A stretch of 64,000 nt of DNA from an uncultured Roseobacter sp. (GTDB taxonomy: Bacteria > Pseudomonadota > Alphaproteobacteria > Rhodobacterales > Rhodobacteraceae): positions 620,001 to 684,000 of the forward strand of contig NZ_CANKYM010000001.1 of the NCBI RefSeq assembly GCF_947488185.1, read 5' to 3'. Position 1 is the first letter of the stretch; each line of letters starts with the position of its first letter. Of the stretch, positions 48,861 through 56,705 are shown piece by piece. The translations under genes were made by a program, and so were the position numbers. Under the pieces are notes generated by a model that was not told the DNA's origin, searched no databases, and was given only the letters and a program-made list of their open reading frames with translations.

Positions 48861-49273
48861 CCGCCACGCACGGAATCCAGGTAGCGGCGAATTCGGATCA
48901 GGTCCTCCATGCCACCGTGCAAGGCGACATCAAGGGCTGACTTGCCACCAAGGGCGGATGTCTCGGTCGACATCCAGTCATATCCGCGCTGTGGGTCGGA
49001 GAAGATGATGCGGAGCGCCTTGTGGATTCCAAGAATGTTCGACATCCGGTCCGCCATATCGCGCGAGACACGGCCGTAGTCGCCATCGCGCCAGCGCTGG
49101 AGCGTCTTTGTCGAGATCCCGCCCAAAATGACGGCGGCATCGGCGTCCTTGACCTGCCACTTGGCAAAGAGATTGATGATGGCGCGCTGCATCGCTTCCC
49201 GCTCGTCCTTGCCATAATCACCAGGAACGGGGCGGTCGCGCAGATTGGCGCCAGAAGAAATAGGCTGAAGCAT
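48854..49273 (-). CDS. Xre/MbcA/ParS-type antitoxin of the RES toxin
   Basis: 139 aa from the ATG at 49273, with GGAG 5-6 bases upstream; the longer frame upstream reads through the intergenic region and is unlikely. A helix-turn-helix (AAVILGGISTKTLQRWRDGDYGRVSRDMADRMSNIL) is followed by the C-terminal toxin-binding block (GGKSALDVALHGGMEDLIRIRRYLD). It should bind RES and repress its own promoter in the 123-bp gap shared with cas13a. Confidence 0.88.
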   Translation of the reverse strand: MLQPISSGANLRDRPVPGDYGKDEREAMQRAIINLFAKWQVKDADAAVILGGISTKTLQRWRDGDYGRVSRDMADRMSNILGIHKALRIIFSDPQRGYDWMSTETSALGGKSALDVALHGGMEDLIRIRRYLDSVRGGW

Positions 49274-49396
49274 AATCACTCCTTTTGTCCTAACATAGCA
49301 CATAGATGGACATTTGTCCACTCTGCCGATATGGTGCTTCAAACAGTGTCGGTCAAGCCCTTGGGGCAATGTGACGGAGAGAAAGGAAAGGCCAGA
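49274..49396. promoter_or_regulatory. Shared promoter region of RES/Xre and cas13a
   Basis: 123 bp between the divergent antitoxin and cas13a start codons. It contains both promoters; the antitoxin operator is expected here. No exact dyad was assigned by eye. Confidence 0.4.
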
Positions 49397-52300
49397 TTGC
49401 GCGTTGTAAAGCCATACGGCACCACGAAAACGGCACCGGGTGAGGATGGTGCGCTGAGGCGCAGCATCCACCCGAATTCGTTTCGTCATGAGGCGAAAGA
49501 TGTCGCAGACTTCGCTGAATCAAACCCGAAACTGGTTCTGTCGCAATGGATATCGATGATCGACAAGGTCATCACAAAGCCCGCGGAAGGCAATGTTCCC
49601 TCGCTCAACCAGTACAATCTCAGGGAGGAGATTGGGACGGCGGCCTGGTCCATCATCGTGGACCGCGATCTGTTATCCGCGATACCAAAACGGCTCAAGC
49701 GCCTCGAGCGGGAATGGTGGTCGCGGATCCATCCCTATGGGCGGGAGATCGAGCCGACCGGGGCCTTGGATTTTAGAGGTCGGTGGTTCCATGTTTTCAG
49801 CGGTGAGAGCGATCCAGCCAGTATCGATACAGACGTCATCGCACAGGGGCTCTACCACCATCTTTATGTAGGCGAAAAGCGCCTTGGGGAGGATGTACGA
49901 CCCCGCACAAAGGGATTGATACCAGCCCGCGCGCACAGCATCTCCGAAAATGTTCCGGCCCTCAGGCAGGGGGAGCTTGCTCTCGGTCCGCCTTGGAGCA
50001 ACGACGATGTTTCCGCCTACTTCGCCGCGCCGGACGTTCTCAATCGGATCACCGAGGCCATGAATAAGTATGACGGCCAGCGCGCCTCGCGAAGCCGTCG
50101 TGCGGTGGGCCGGGTCTTGCACGAACACTTAGGACGCATCTTTGCCGGATCAGATGGAAGCATCCTTTCCATCGAAGAGGCTGCGTCTCATTACCCCGGT
50201 CTCTTCGCCTTGCATCAGGCGACAAAGTCCAGGTTTCAACGACTGCTGAGAGCGCCCCAAGCTCATTGGCGGAAAAAGCTTCCGAAGAGTTCAGCAGAAC
50301 TTACTGCCGAGCTGATGGAGGATTGGCGAAACCGGGAGGTCAATGCGCTGATCCGTCTTGGAAAGATCATTCACTATGAAGCGGCGCCGGACGGGCATGC
50401 CGACAGCCCGGCCCACCTTTTCGACACTTGGAGCGCGGATGTCTCCAGTAGCCCCTTCTGGTCCAGTGACGGGCAAGCGGCGATCAAGATCAACGAAGCC
50501 TTTGTGCGCGTCTGGCGTCACTCGCTCAGCTTTGCAGCGCGAACGGCAACCAACTGGGCAGACGCCGATGCCGTGATCGACAGGGATATTCTCGGTGCAA
50601 GAGAACGGGAAGCTGCGGTTAATGCTCTGGAAGTCGACCATTTTGACCGTATCGCATCCCTCTTGTTTGGCGCATCAAGCGGCAAGTTCGCCACCTCGAC
50701 GAGAGAGTTTCGACAGGAGGTCATGGCGCTTGCGCTCAATGAGTTGAGCCGGCTTCGCAACGCCGCATTTCATTTCAGCGGCCTGACATCCGTTTTGAAC
50801 GTGCTCAATACTCTAGGCGACGGCGCCAGTCCTGACGCCCTCGCCGCCGTCAAATCCCTGCATGCCGATGATACGGCGGCGCTCGATGAGCGTCTGAAGG
50901 CTGATTTACGGTCGGTTCGCGCCGAGTATTTTCTGGGGCAGGATCAGGTGGATCGACTCCTAGAGACCGTTACGCGAGGTGACGCCCGTTTCGACGATCT
51001 GCCATCCTTTCAAAACGTTTTGTGTCGGGCACGGGACGCTTATTACTGGCGAAAGGACGTCGACTTCCGACTTCCTGGGCCGGCGACGGCCGAGGTACTG
51101 CGCGATCCGGCAAAGCGTTGCCAGCACCTCGTTCTGAAACTTCTTTATGAGCGTGGCTTCGGAGAATGGCTTTGCGATCTGACCGCTGAGGCACTGCGGA
51201 CCTATGTCGAGCGGTACACTGTGCGCGCGACGAACGAAGCACGGCGGATTTCAGGCAATGACAAGCTGACGGCGCGGGCCGCTGCCCATATCAAAATCCT
51301 CGACAGTGACACTGTTTTTGATCTCTTCGCGATGTTGCGTGCAGCCGCCGTCGCAGAGGCAAGATCGGCGCAAATCGGCCGTCAGCTCGAACGGGATCTT
51401 GGCAAGTATCTGCGCGATCTCGAGCTTGATCTGATTGCGCAGGCCTTTCAGGACTATGTCGAGCAGGCCGGGTTGGGATGGGCTTTTGACATTGAGGCGG
51501 GCTGGCAAGGCGACAATCCCAAATCCCGCATTGCGGTCGTCACTGCCCCTGAAACGACAGCAGAAAACTGGCAATGTGTGATGTACTTTCTGCTGCACCT
51601 GATCCCCGTCGATGAGGTCAACAAGCTCTCACATCAAATCTCCAGGACCGGCATACGCGATGGTGCTCAGGCGCACCTGGCCGGTACGCTTTTGTCACTG
51701 CTTTCACTCTACGAACGCAGCCACGATGCCAAGTTCGAGGGGCTCGAAGGCGCGCGTGGCCGGTCCACGTTGGAGCCGCTTTTCGAAACCCCAGAGCTCG
51801 CAGACACAGTCCTGAAGCGATCTACGGGGGATGCAGCCTTGGGCCGTGGCTCCGTCCGGGCGCTCCGCGAAACACTGCGGTTTGAGCCGCCGCGGCGTGT
51901 GATTGAGGTCTTGTCTGCTGTCCCGATCACGACAGGTCATCTGGAAACGTTGTCAACACTGAGCGAAGGAGTCGCCAAGGCACAGGAGAGAAGATCAGCA
52001 CTTCACGACAAATGGGTGAAAGCCAATCACGTATTGAGCGACGAAGACAAGTCGTCCTATGCCGAGTGCCTGGCCGTGATCGTGGCACATCGCGACGTCT
52101 CCCACCATGCCCTCCTGGGAAATCATCTCAAGGCCTATCGGCTGCTGGTGGCCACACTGGCCAAGCTCGTCGACAATGTTGGGATCTGGGAGCGCGATCT
52201 TTATTTTGTGACCCTCGGTGTCCTGTACCGGTCTGGCGTCTCCCCGGCAGATGTCTTTTCCTCTCCACGAAGCAGACGGCTGCTTGGGCGTGGGCAGATC

Positions 52301-52714
52301 ATCGAAGCCATCCGGAAACGCGACCAGAATAACGCGGCGGACCGCCTCGTTGAGGCTTTGAGGGCCTTCTTTCTGGCGGACTTCGCAACGGGCGGCGACA
52401 GCCGCATCGCGATCCGTAATGAGCTGGCGCATTTCGGCATGCTCTACGACGCAGCGGGCAACATCTGCCTGACGGATTTGATCAACCAGACTCGTTTTCT
52501 CACACGCTATGACCGTAAACGCACGAACCGGGTGAGTGTATCCGTAGGTGATCTGTTTGACCGATTTGGTCTTGAGGTGACCTGGGACTCATCAGATGGC
52601 GCTCTGTCCAATGCCAAGCTGGAGGCAAAGACAATTCAGCATCTGGGGGACGCTGCGTTCACGGAAACCCTCGTCGGGCCTGAGTTTGTTTCGCTGGTGC
52701 GGGGCATGCTCTGA
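49397..52714 (+). CDS. cas13a: Cas13a (C2c2), type VI-A CRISPR effector
   Basis: 1105 aa. Two HEPN RNase motifs with RNxxxH are present: RNAAFH (R454/H459) and RNELAH (R1007/H1012), at about 41% and 91% of the length, the Cas13a layout. The N-terminus (VLSQWISMIDKVITKP, RIHPYGREIEP, LDFRGRW) and the C-terminus (LAHFGMLYDAAGNICLTDLINQTRFLTRYDRKR) resemble R. capsulatus Cas13a as I remember it. TTG at 49397 is chosen because GGAAAGG precedes it by 5 bases and the product then aligns with that protein's N-terminus (RVVKPYGTTKT); the ATG at 49331 would add 22 residues. It is slightly shorter than that protein. No cas1 or cas2 is present. It is an RNA-guided RNase active against transcripts, with collateral cleavage in relatives. 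Confidence 0.93.
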   Translation: MRVVKPYGTTKTAPGEDGALRRSIHPNSFRHEAKDVADFAESNPKLVLSQWISMIDKVITKPAEGNVPSLNQYNLREEIGTAAWSIIVDRDLLSAIPKRLKRLEREWWSRIHPYGREIEPTGALDFRGRWFHVFSGESDPASIDTDVIAQGLYHHLYVGEKRLGEDVRPRTKGLIPARAHSISENVPALRQGELALGPPWSNDDVSAYFAAPDVLNRITEAMNKYDGQRASRSRRAVGRVLHEHLGRIFAGSDGSILSIEEAASHYPGLFALHQATKSRFQRLLRAPQAHWRKKLPKSSAELTAELMEDWRNREVNALIRLGKIIHYEAAPDGHADSPAHLFDTWSADVSSSPFWSSDGQAAIKINEAFVRVWRHSLSFAARTATNWADADAVIDRDILGAREREAAVNALEVDHFDRIASLLFGASSGKFATSTREFRQEVMALALNELSRLRNAAFHFSGLTSVLNVLNTLGDGASPDALAAVKSLHADDTAALDERLKADLRSVRAEYFLGQDQVDRLLETVTRGDARFDDLPSFQNVLCRARDAYYWRKDVDFRLPGPATAEVLRDPAKRCQHLVLKLLYERGFGEWLCDLTAEALRTYVERYTVRATNEARRISGNDKLTARAAAHIKILDSDTVFDLFAMLRAAAVAEARSAQIGRQLERDLGKYLRDLELDLIAQAFQDYVEQAGLGWAFDIEAGWQGDNPKSRIAVVTAPETTAENWQCVMYFLLHLIPVDEVNKLSHQISRTGIRDGAQAHLAGTLLSLLSLYERSHDAKFEGLEGARGRSTLEPLFETPELADTVLKRSTGDAALGRGSVRALRETLRFEPPRRVIEVLSAVPITTGHLETLSTLSEGVAKAQERRSALHDKWVKANHVLSDEDKSSYAECLAVIVAHRDVSHHALLGNHLKAYRLLVATLAKLVDNVGIWERDLYFVTLGVLYRSGVSPADVFSSPRSRRLLGRGQIIEAIRKRDQNNAADRLVEALRAFFLADFATGGDSRIAIRNELAHFGMLYDAAGNICLTDLINQTRFLTRYDRKRTNRVSVSVGDLFDRFGLEVTWDSSDGALSNAKLEAKTIQHLGDAAFTETLVGPEFVSLVRGML

Positions 52715-52751
52715 GAGGCAGGTGACAGGAATCGCGTGAATTGTTAGATTT

Positions 52752-52787
52752 GCCGCATCACCCCCATATGACGGGGGACTAAGATCC
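52752..52787 (+). CRISPR. Single Cas13a-type direct repeat (36 nt)
   Basis: One 36-base repeat, 37 bases after the cas13a stop, beginning GCCGCATCAC and ending GGGGGACTAAGATCC. The hairpin is CCCCC (52761-52765) and GGGGG (52773-52777), followed by ACTAA, matching the CCCC-loop-GGGGACUAAAAC pattern of known Cas13a crRNAs and the R. capsulatus repeat closely (same GCC start, ACC-stem, GGACT end). Orientation on the + strand puts the guide 3' of the repeat, as in Cas13a. I found no second copy in the window, so it is a solitary repeat, not an array. Confidence 0.8.
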
Positions 52788-52811
52788 GTGTTTTGTTACG
52801 ACTTAGTCATG
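52788..52811 (+). ncRNA. Candidate solitary crRNA guide (after the repeat)
   Basis: 24 bases between repeat and terminator hairpin, beginning GTGTTTTGTTACGACTTAG. With the repeat it would form a complete crRNA. It contains TTGTTACGACTT, identical to the antisense of the conserved 16S rRNA site used by primer 1492R. The guide could extend into the hairpin, so its exact length is unknown. Confidence 0.5.
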
Positions 52812-52812
52812 G

Positions 52813-52841
52813 CCTGCTGACACCCCTCGGGTGTCAGCAGG
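52813..52841. terminator. Bidirectional terminator hairpin, cas13a/crRNA and DUF6527
   Basis: Perfect 13-bp stem, CCTGCTGACACCC and GGGTGTCAGCAGG, with a CTC loop. It lies just past the crRNA candidate on the + strand, and the minus-strand DUF6527 gene ends inside it (stop 52834-52836). The lack of a long T-run suggests a strong hairpin with partial intrinsic termination. Confidence 0.7.
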
Positions 52842-53229
52842 TTCGATCAAGGCGAGATTGCATGCTGCTACTGGTCCCGCATCCGCTATCGCGACACCAG
52901 GTGACCGCGCCTTTTCTGATCCAAAAATGCGCCCTGCATGCGTTGCGCTGATGGACCGAGGGTGAAAGCGAGGGCCGCCCTAGCCAGTCACGACTGACGG
53001 ACCAATGTGGGCGACGGTTGAGCGCGAGCGGCAGACGCATAATGGTTTCGCATTCACCGGGACAGCGCAAGACCGCCCATTTCAACTGCCCATGTTCGCC
53101 AACAAGCACGATGTCTCCCGGCCCGATGTCCTCAGGAGATGGTTGTGTCTCGACGTGTCTCAGCAAGACATCTGGCGGATCGATCAGACGTAGCGAAACC
53201 AGAGCGGTGCGAAGGAAATCTCTGATCAT
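52834..53229 (-). CDS. DUF6527-like protein of the ubiquitin-like operon
   Basis: 131 aa from the ATG at 53229, which follows the E1 gene stop after 1 base; a longer upstream frame overlaps that gene and is not used. The phrases GDIVLVGEHGQLKWAVLRCPGECETIMRLPL, RRPHWSVSRDWLGRPSLSPSV and CRAHFWIRKGAVTWC show a cysteine/histidine-containing, probably zinc-binding small domain of the DUF6527 type, often found next to bacterial E1/E2 genes. Role unknown. It is the last gene of a three-gene operon. Confidence 0.75.
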   Translation of the reverse strand: MIRDFLRTALVSLRLIDPPDVLLRHVETQPSPEDIGPGDIVLVGEHGQLKWAVLRCPGECETIMRLPLALNRRPHWSVSRDWLGRPSLSPSVHQRNACRAHFWIRKGAVTWCRDSGCGTSSSMQSRLDRTC

Positions 53230-53230
53230 C

Positions 53231-54622
53231 TTAGGCCACCCGGTCCAGGAACGGGGTGATATCGCCAATTCCCCAGAATTCGCTTTCGCCACAGACCGGG
53301 CAATCCGGATCGATCTTGGCCCCGGTGCGCCGGTCTTCGGGAACCTGAAATCGCCGCAGCCGCTGGGTGACTGTCCCGCCAGTACTGCGGAACCCGGTCA
53401 TGAGCTGCAGCATCTCTTCCATGGCCATGGTTGCAACCGACGTTGTCATCGAAATGAAGGCCGGCTCCGGATCGCCTCCACCCAGAATGTAGCCGTCGTC
53501 GACCTGTTGACGGAAAGCCTCCGGATCGCGACGTCGGAGTTCCTCTGCGCGGGCGCGAGCAGGATCGACGATATTCCGGCACAAGAGGCACGCTGCCCCG
53601 GGATAGAGCGTTGTGACGCGGCCGGTCATATCGCGAATTCCCGAGCCGCCTCTCTCGACGGCAAGCCCGATATCAACGACCGAGGTCTCATAGAAATACG
53701 CAAAACGGTTCAGCAAGAGCCGCCCTGCGTGATCGTCTGTGCAGCAGAAAATCAGATCGGCAGACACCAGTAGATCGCGATGTGAGGCATCCAAGATATT
53801 GCCCTGTAGGCCGATGGCGCTCGTGCCAAGTCCCATTCCATTGATGTGATCGGCGACAACCTCAGCCTTGGGCCGGCCGACATCGCAAAGCCGCGCGCCG
53901 TGAAGCCGGTGCAAATTGGTGTCCTCAACAATATCGGGATCGAGAATGACGGGGCAGCGAAGCCCGGCCCGCGCCAGCATGACTGCAAGGGGCGAGCCGG
54001 TCCCCCCTGCCCCAACGATCAGGACGCGCAACGCCTGGATTTGTTCGTTGAAGAGTTCACCAAAGACCCGGGCCTGACGGTCGAGATCGCTGCCGCGATC
54101 CGCAATAAGGGGGTGCCGATCCATGATGCGCAGCTGCGATCCGGTGATCGAAACGGGTGCGGCTTGAGACGCGCCGTCCTTGTGCCAGACCCGCGCTTTC
54201 AGCGTATCGTCCGGTAGCACCAGAAGGCTGACGAACTTCGCCTCCGAGCCATTCCGGTTCCGGGTTGCCTGTGAAAGCGCCATTTCGTTCATGTCATCCT
54301 GTTTCGAGAATGTGGGGTATCCACTTGGATGCCCGTGCAGGAAGCCAGGTGCGAAGCCTTCGCTTTGGGACTGGCGAAGGATCGGCATGAAGGTGTCGGT
54401 TTTCACCGTGATGTGTTTTGACGATGACGATACGATATCGGTCGCGGTGAAGGGCTGGATTTGCCGCAGAATGTAGCGGTGACGCGGCTTGGTGGTGACC
54501 GGATCGCGGGTTACCCGCGCGGAACTGAACAGGGCCCAGGCGCCGCCTTCCTTGGCGCCATCAAATGCGGCTTGCCGCAATGGCTTAAGGAACCGCTGCG
54601 GGACAATGACATCATAGTCCAT
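53231..54622 (-). CDS. JAB peptidase-ThiF/E1-like fusion protein
   Basis: 463 aa from ATG 54622. The N-terminal JAB/JAMM domain has HGHPSGYPTFSKQDD: H96 and H98 with S106 and D109 form the zinc site of a deubiquitinase-like metallopeptidase. The rest is an E1/ThiF adenylation domain with VGAGGTGSPLAVMLARAG (nucleotide site), DIVEDTNLHR, and C-terminal cysteine pairs CLLC and CPVC for structural zinc. The enzyme would adenylate the C-terminus of a ubiquitin-like protein and, through JAB, process or remove it. Its ATG overlaps the stop of the upstream gene (TAATG). Confidence 0.92.
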   Translation of the reverse strand: MDYDVIVPQRFLKPLRQAAFDGAKEGGAWALFSSARVTRDPVTTKPRHRYILRQIQPFTATDIVSSSSKHITVKTDTFMPILRQSQSEGFAPGFLHGHPSGYPTFSKQDDMNEMALSQATRNRNGSEAKFVSLLVLPDDTLKARVWHKDGASQAAPVSITGSQLRIMDRHPLIADRGSDLDRQARVFGELFNEQIQALRVLIVGAGGTGSPLAVMLARAGLRCPVILDPDIVEDTNLHRLHGARLCDVGRPKAEVVADHINGMGLGTSAIGLQGNILDASHRDLLVSADLIFCCTDDHAGRLLLNRFAYFYETSVVDIGLAVERGGSGIRDMTGRVTTLYPGAACLLCRNIVDPARARAEELRRRDPEAFRQQVDDGYILGGGDPEPAFISMTTSVATMAMEEMLQLMTGFRSTGGTVTQRLRRFQVPEDRRTGAKIDPDCPVCGESEFWGIGDITPFLDRVA

Positions 54623-55524
54623 TAGACCGCCTCCCGCAGGGCGTGCTCGACACGCTTGATCATTGTCCAGATGCCGTCTTTGCCAGGGCGCCATTGGGAA
54701 TTGTGCCGCGACCAGCGTTGCCAGGTGATCCCGGAAAAGGGATGCGGAACGTCGGCGCATTTCGGATAGGCCCCGTTGGCTGCCCGGCGAAGCCAGGGGT
54801 GGCAATAAAACATGTCGGGCGGCGTATCTGGATAGCCTGCGGGCAGAAGGATCAGGATGTCCGTCTGTCCGACATCGAAACCGCCGTCCGGCAGGATGAA
54901 GTCCTTCAAGACGATCCCGATCTGCTGCTTGTCGCTAATCTCCTGGAAACCCGGGGCCGCAGTCGACAGATAGGATTGGTCGCGGCGGGGCAAAGCCCCG
55001 CCACCTTGTGCATCTCCAGCCGTGGTCTGTTCGATAACGGTGAAGAAACGTTCAAGTCCGTCCGCGCTCAGATCCACCAGCTGGTCGTTGGAGACCGGCT
55101 GGTCCTCGCCGCCCCGAACCTCACGCCAAAGCGCATAGGTTGCGGGATCCACGCCGGCGATCTCTTTCAGTTTGAGACCGGTGATTAGCTTGGTGCCCCA
55201 TTCGATCCGCTGCCCGTCGATTTCAAACCGGTAGGAGGCGGCGCTCTCAAAGGTCAGAAAGCGTTCAGCTCCCGGCCGGGTCAGGTCGACGGTTTCATCG
55301 AGACGGATTTCTTCAAATCCGCCGCCCCGAAGCACAAGGAAGATGAGGTATTCATCGACCGGTTTCTGCTCCGTCAGGGCCAGCAGCTGGCGGCCCGTGG
55401 GCTTGGGATCATCGATGGGATAGCGTTCATCATCAATGCGGATGCGGAAGCGTGTCGCGCCGGGGTCATGGCGCCCTTCGCGGGCGCAGGCCTCAAGGTC
55501 AAGGAAGGTGTTGTCGTCAGTCAT
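54622..55524 (-). CDS. Two-ubiquitin-like-domain/E2 fusion protein
   Basis: 300 aa. Two multiubiquitin-type beta-grasp repeats are seen at about 25-93 (FRIRIDDERY..TGRQLLAL..ETVDL..AERFLTF) and 98-165 (YRFEIDGQRI..TGLKLKEIAG..QLVDLSADGLERFFTV). The remaining part (about 185-300) is an E2/UBC-like domain (IGIVLKDFILPDGGFDV, ILILLPAGYPDTPPDMFYC). Candidate catalytic cysteines are C241 and C256. A GGG stretch at 174-176 separates Ubl and E2 and might be a processing point. First gene of the operon, transcribed away from the sigma factor gene. Confidence 0.82.
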   Translation of the reverse strand: MTDDNTFLDLEACAREGRHDPGATRFRIRIDDERYPIDDPKPTGRQLLALTEQKPVDEYLIFLVLRGGGFEEIRLDETVDLTRPGAERFLTFESAASYRFEIDGQRIEWGTKLITGLKLKEIAGVDPATYALWREVRGGEDQPVSNDQLVDLSADGLERFFTVIEQTTAGDAQGGGALPRRDQSYLSTAAPGFQEISDKQQIGIVLKDFILPDGGFDVGQTDILILLPAGYPDTPPDMFYCHPWLRRAANGAYPKCADVPHPFSGITWQRWSRHNSQWRPGKDGIWTMIKRVEHALREAV

Positions 55525-55689
55525 TGGTTTAAGTCCTTTTCAGATGTTGTGGCGAATGCCGCTCACACCCACAAAGGCTTGTGTTCACCTTCGATTCCGA
55601 CGCCGAAAAATATATTCTGGAGTTGTCCGAATCGGCGCTTCCGAAGCGCCTTAGGGAGTGTCCCACTATGCAATAAGGAGGACGGAACG
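55525..55689. promoter_or_regulatory. Divergent control region between the ubiquitin-like and sigma/ImmA operons
   Basis: 165 bp holding both promoters. It includes a 17-bp palindrome GGCGCTTCCGAAGCGCC at 55634-55650, and two related blocks, GAGTTGTCCGAATC before it and GAGTGTCCCACTA after it, about 30 bp apart, which look like operator or -35-type elements. AAGGAGG at 55675-55681 is the ribosome site of the sigma gene. Confidence 0.55.
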
Positions 55690-56289
55690 TTGGGCGCGAT
55701 TGAGCCTGTTGACATCAAGGAGACGGAAGAACTCCGGGACGAGCTTGGCGCGCTGTGCATCACAGACAAAGTTCGTTTGAAGAAGATCTCGAAAATTTGG
55801 GCCGATGTCGCTGGAGACATCGAGCCTGAGGACCTGTTGCATGAAGCCATGATGAAGGCGATTGAGGAAAACCCTCGAAGTCGCCGCCGGTGCCCCACGG
55901 GTGTCGAGCTGGTGAAATTCCTTTCCGGTGTCATGCGCTCGCTTGCGAACAATCGCGTGGAGTGGCGCAAACGCCGAAAGGAAGCGCTGGCCGCAGAAAT
56001 CCAGCACCCCGAATATGATCTTCTTACTGCGGCAACCGCTGATACGACGTTCCGAACTCCAGAAGAGGAATTGCTACATGCCGAACACGAACAGGCGTTC
56101 CATGCTTTTCTCGAAGAGCAATGCAAAGGGTGTGAGAAAACCCATCTTGTGTTGCTCGGTGGGTTTGATGGCCTGCGGGGTCAGGACCTATGTGACTTCG
56201 CTGGCGTGACAAAAAAGGAGCTAGCTACGATCCACCGGCGTATTGCCCGAATGATGGATCGTTTCAAAAAAGAACGGAGCCAATCATGA
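55690..56289 (+). CDS. Sigma-70-like RNA polymerase sigma factor
   Basis: 199 aa from a TTG start 8 bases after AAGGAGG; longer frames upstream are ruled out by this site. EDLLHEAMMKAIEEN and VMRSLANNRVEWRKRRKEAL resemble sigma region 2, and CDFAGVTKKELATIHRRIARMMDRF a region 4 helix-turn-helix, as in ECF-type sigma factors. It overlaps the next gene by 4 bases. It likely drives a promoter in the palindrome-bearing gap, possibly its own and the divergent ubiquitin-like operon. Confidence 0.8.
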   Translation: MGAIEPVDIKETEELRDELGALCITDKVRLKKISKIWADVAGDIEPEDLLHEAMMKAIEENPRSRRRCPTGVELVKFLSGVMRSLANNRVEWRKRRKEALAAEIQHPEYDLLTAATADTTFRTPEEELLHAEHEQAFHAFLEEQCKGCEKTHLVLLGGFDGLRGQDLCDFAGVTKKELATIHRRIARMMDRFKKERSQS

Positions 56290-56705
56290 CGACCAAATCC
56301 AAACGTGAAGAGCTGTTTGATCTGACGGATAATGTCGTCGATGCAATTCTCAACATGAGCGACGAGGAGATCCTCGCCGATCTCGAAGAGGATGGAATTA
56401 CTGCAGAAGATGCAGGACGCGCATTCGACAGTCTGCTGGACAGCGCCCGGATGAAGGCAGGACGAAAGGCCCTTGCACGCGCGCGCGACGAAATGAATGC
56501 CGATCGCATGGCATCGTCTCATGGTCGCGTCGTCACCGCCACGGAAGCACGCGTCATTGTAGCGCGGATCGCACGCGAGCAGCCAAGCCTTACACAGGCT
56601 GCCCGCAATGCCTGTGAAGGTCCAATGTCGGACCCGGAAGTGCTCGACCTATTGGCGGATTTTCGCGAGCTTGGTGTAGCATTGCCAGGAGAGGGTGACC
56701 CGTGA
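56286..56705 (+). CDS. Small acidic protein between sigma factor and ImmA/IrrE peptidase
   Basis: 139 aa, acidic at the N-terminus (EELFDLTDNVVDAILNMSDEEILADLEEDGI), helical, with a DPEVLDLLADFRELGVALPG end. Not recognised. ATGA overlaps couple it to both neighbours, so it may be an anti-sigma factor or the peptidase's substrate; this is inference from gene order. Confidence 0.72.
   Translation: MTTKSKREELFDLTDNVVDAILNMSDEEILADLEEDGITAEDAGRAFDSLLDSARMKAGRKALARARDEMNADRMASSHGRVVTATEARVIVARIAREQPSLTQAARNACEGPMSDPEVLDLLADFRELGVALPGEGDP

Noticed and set aside
49022..49396. Longer cas13a starting at 49022 or 49331
   Set aside because: The first would run through the antitoxin gene; the added residues do not resemble Cas13a, whereas the TTG at 49397 has a ribosome site and gives the expected N-terminus.
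52813..52841. Second, degenerate CRISPR repeat
   Set aside because: Starts with CCTG and has a perfect 13-bp stem unlike the ACC/GGACT pattern of the repeat at 52752, and the convergent DUF6527 gene ends inside it, so a terminator explains it better.
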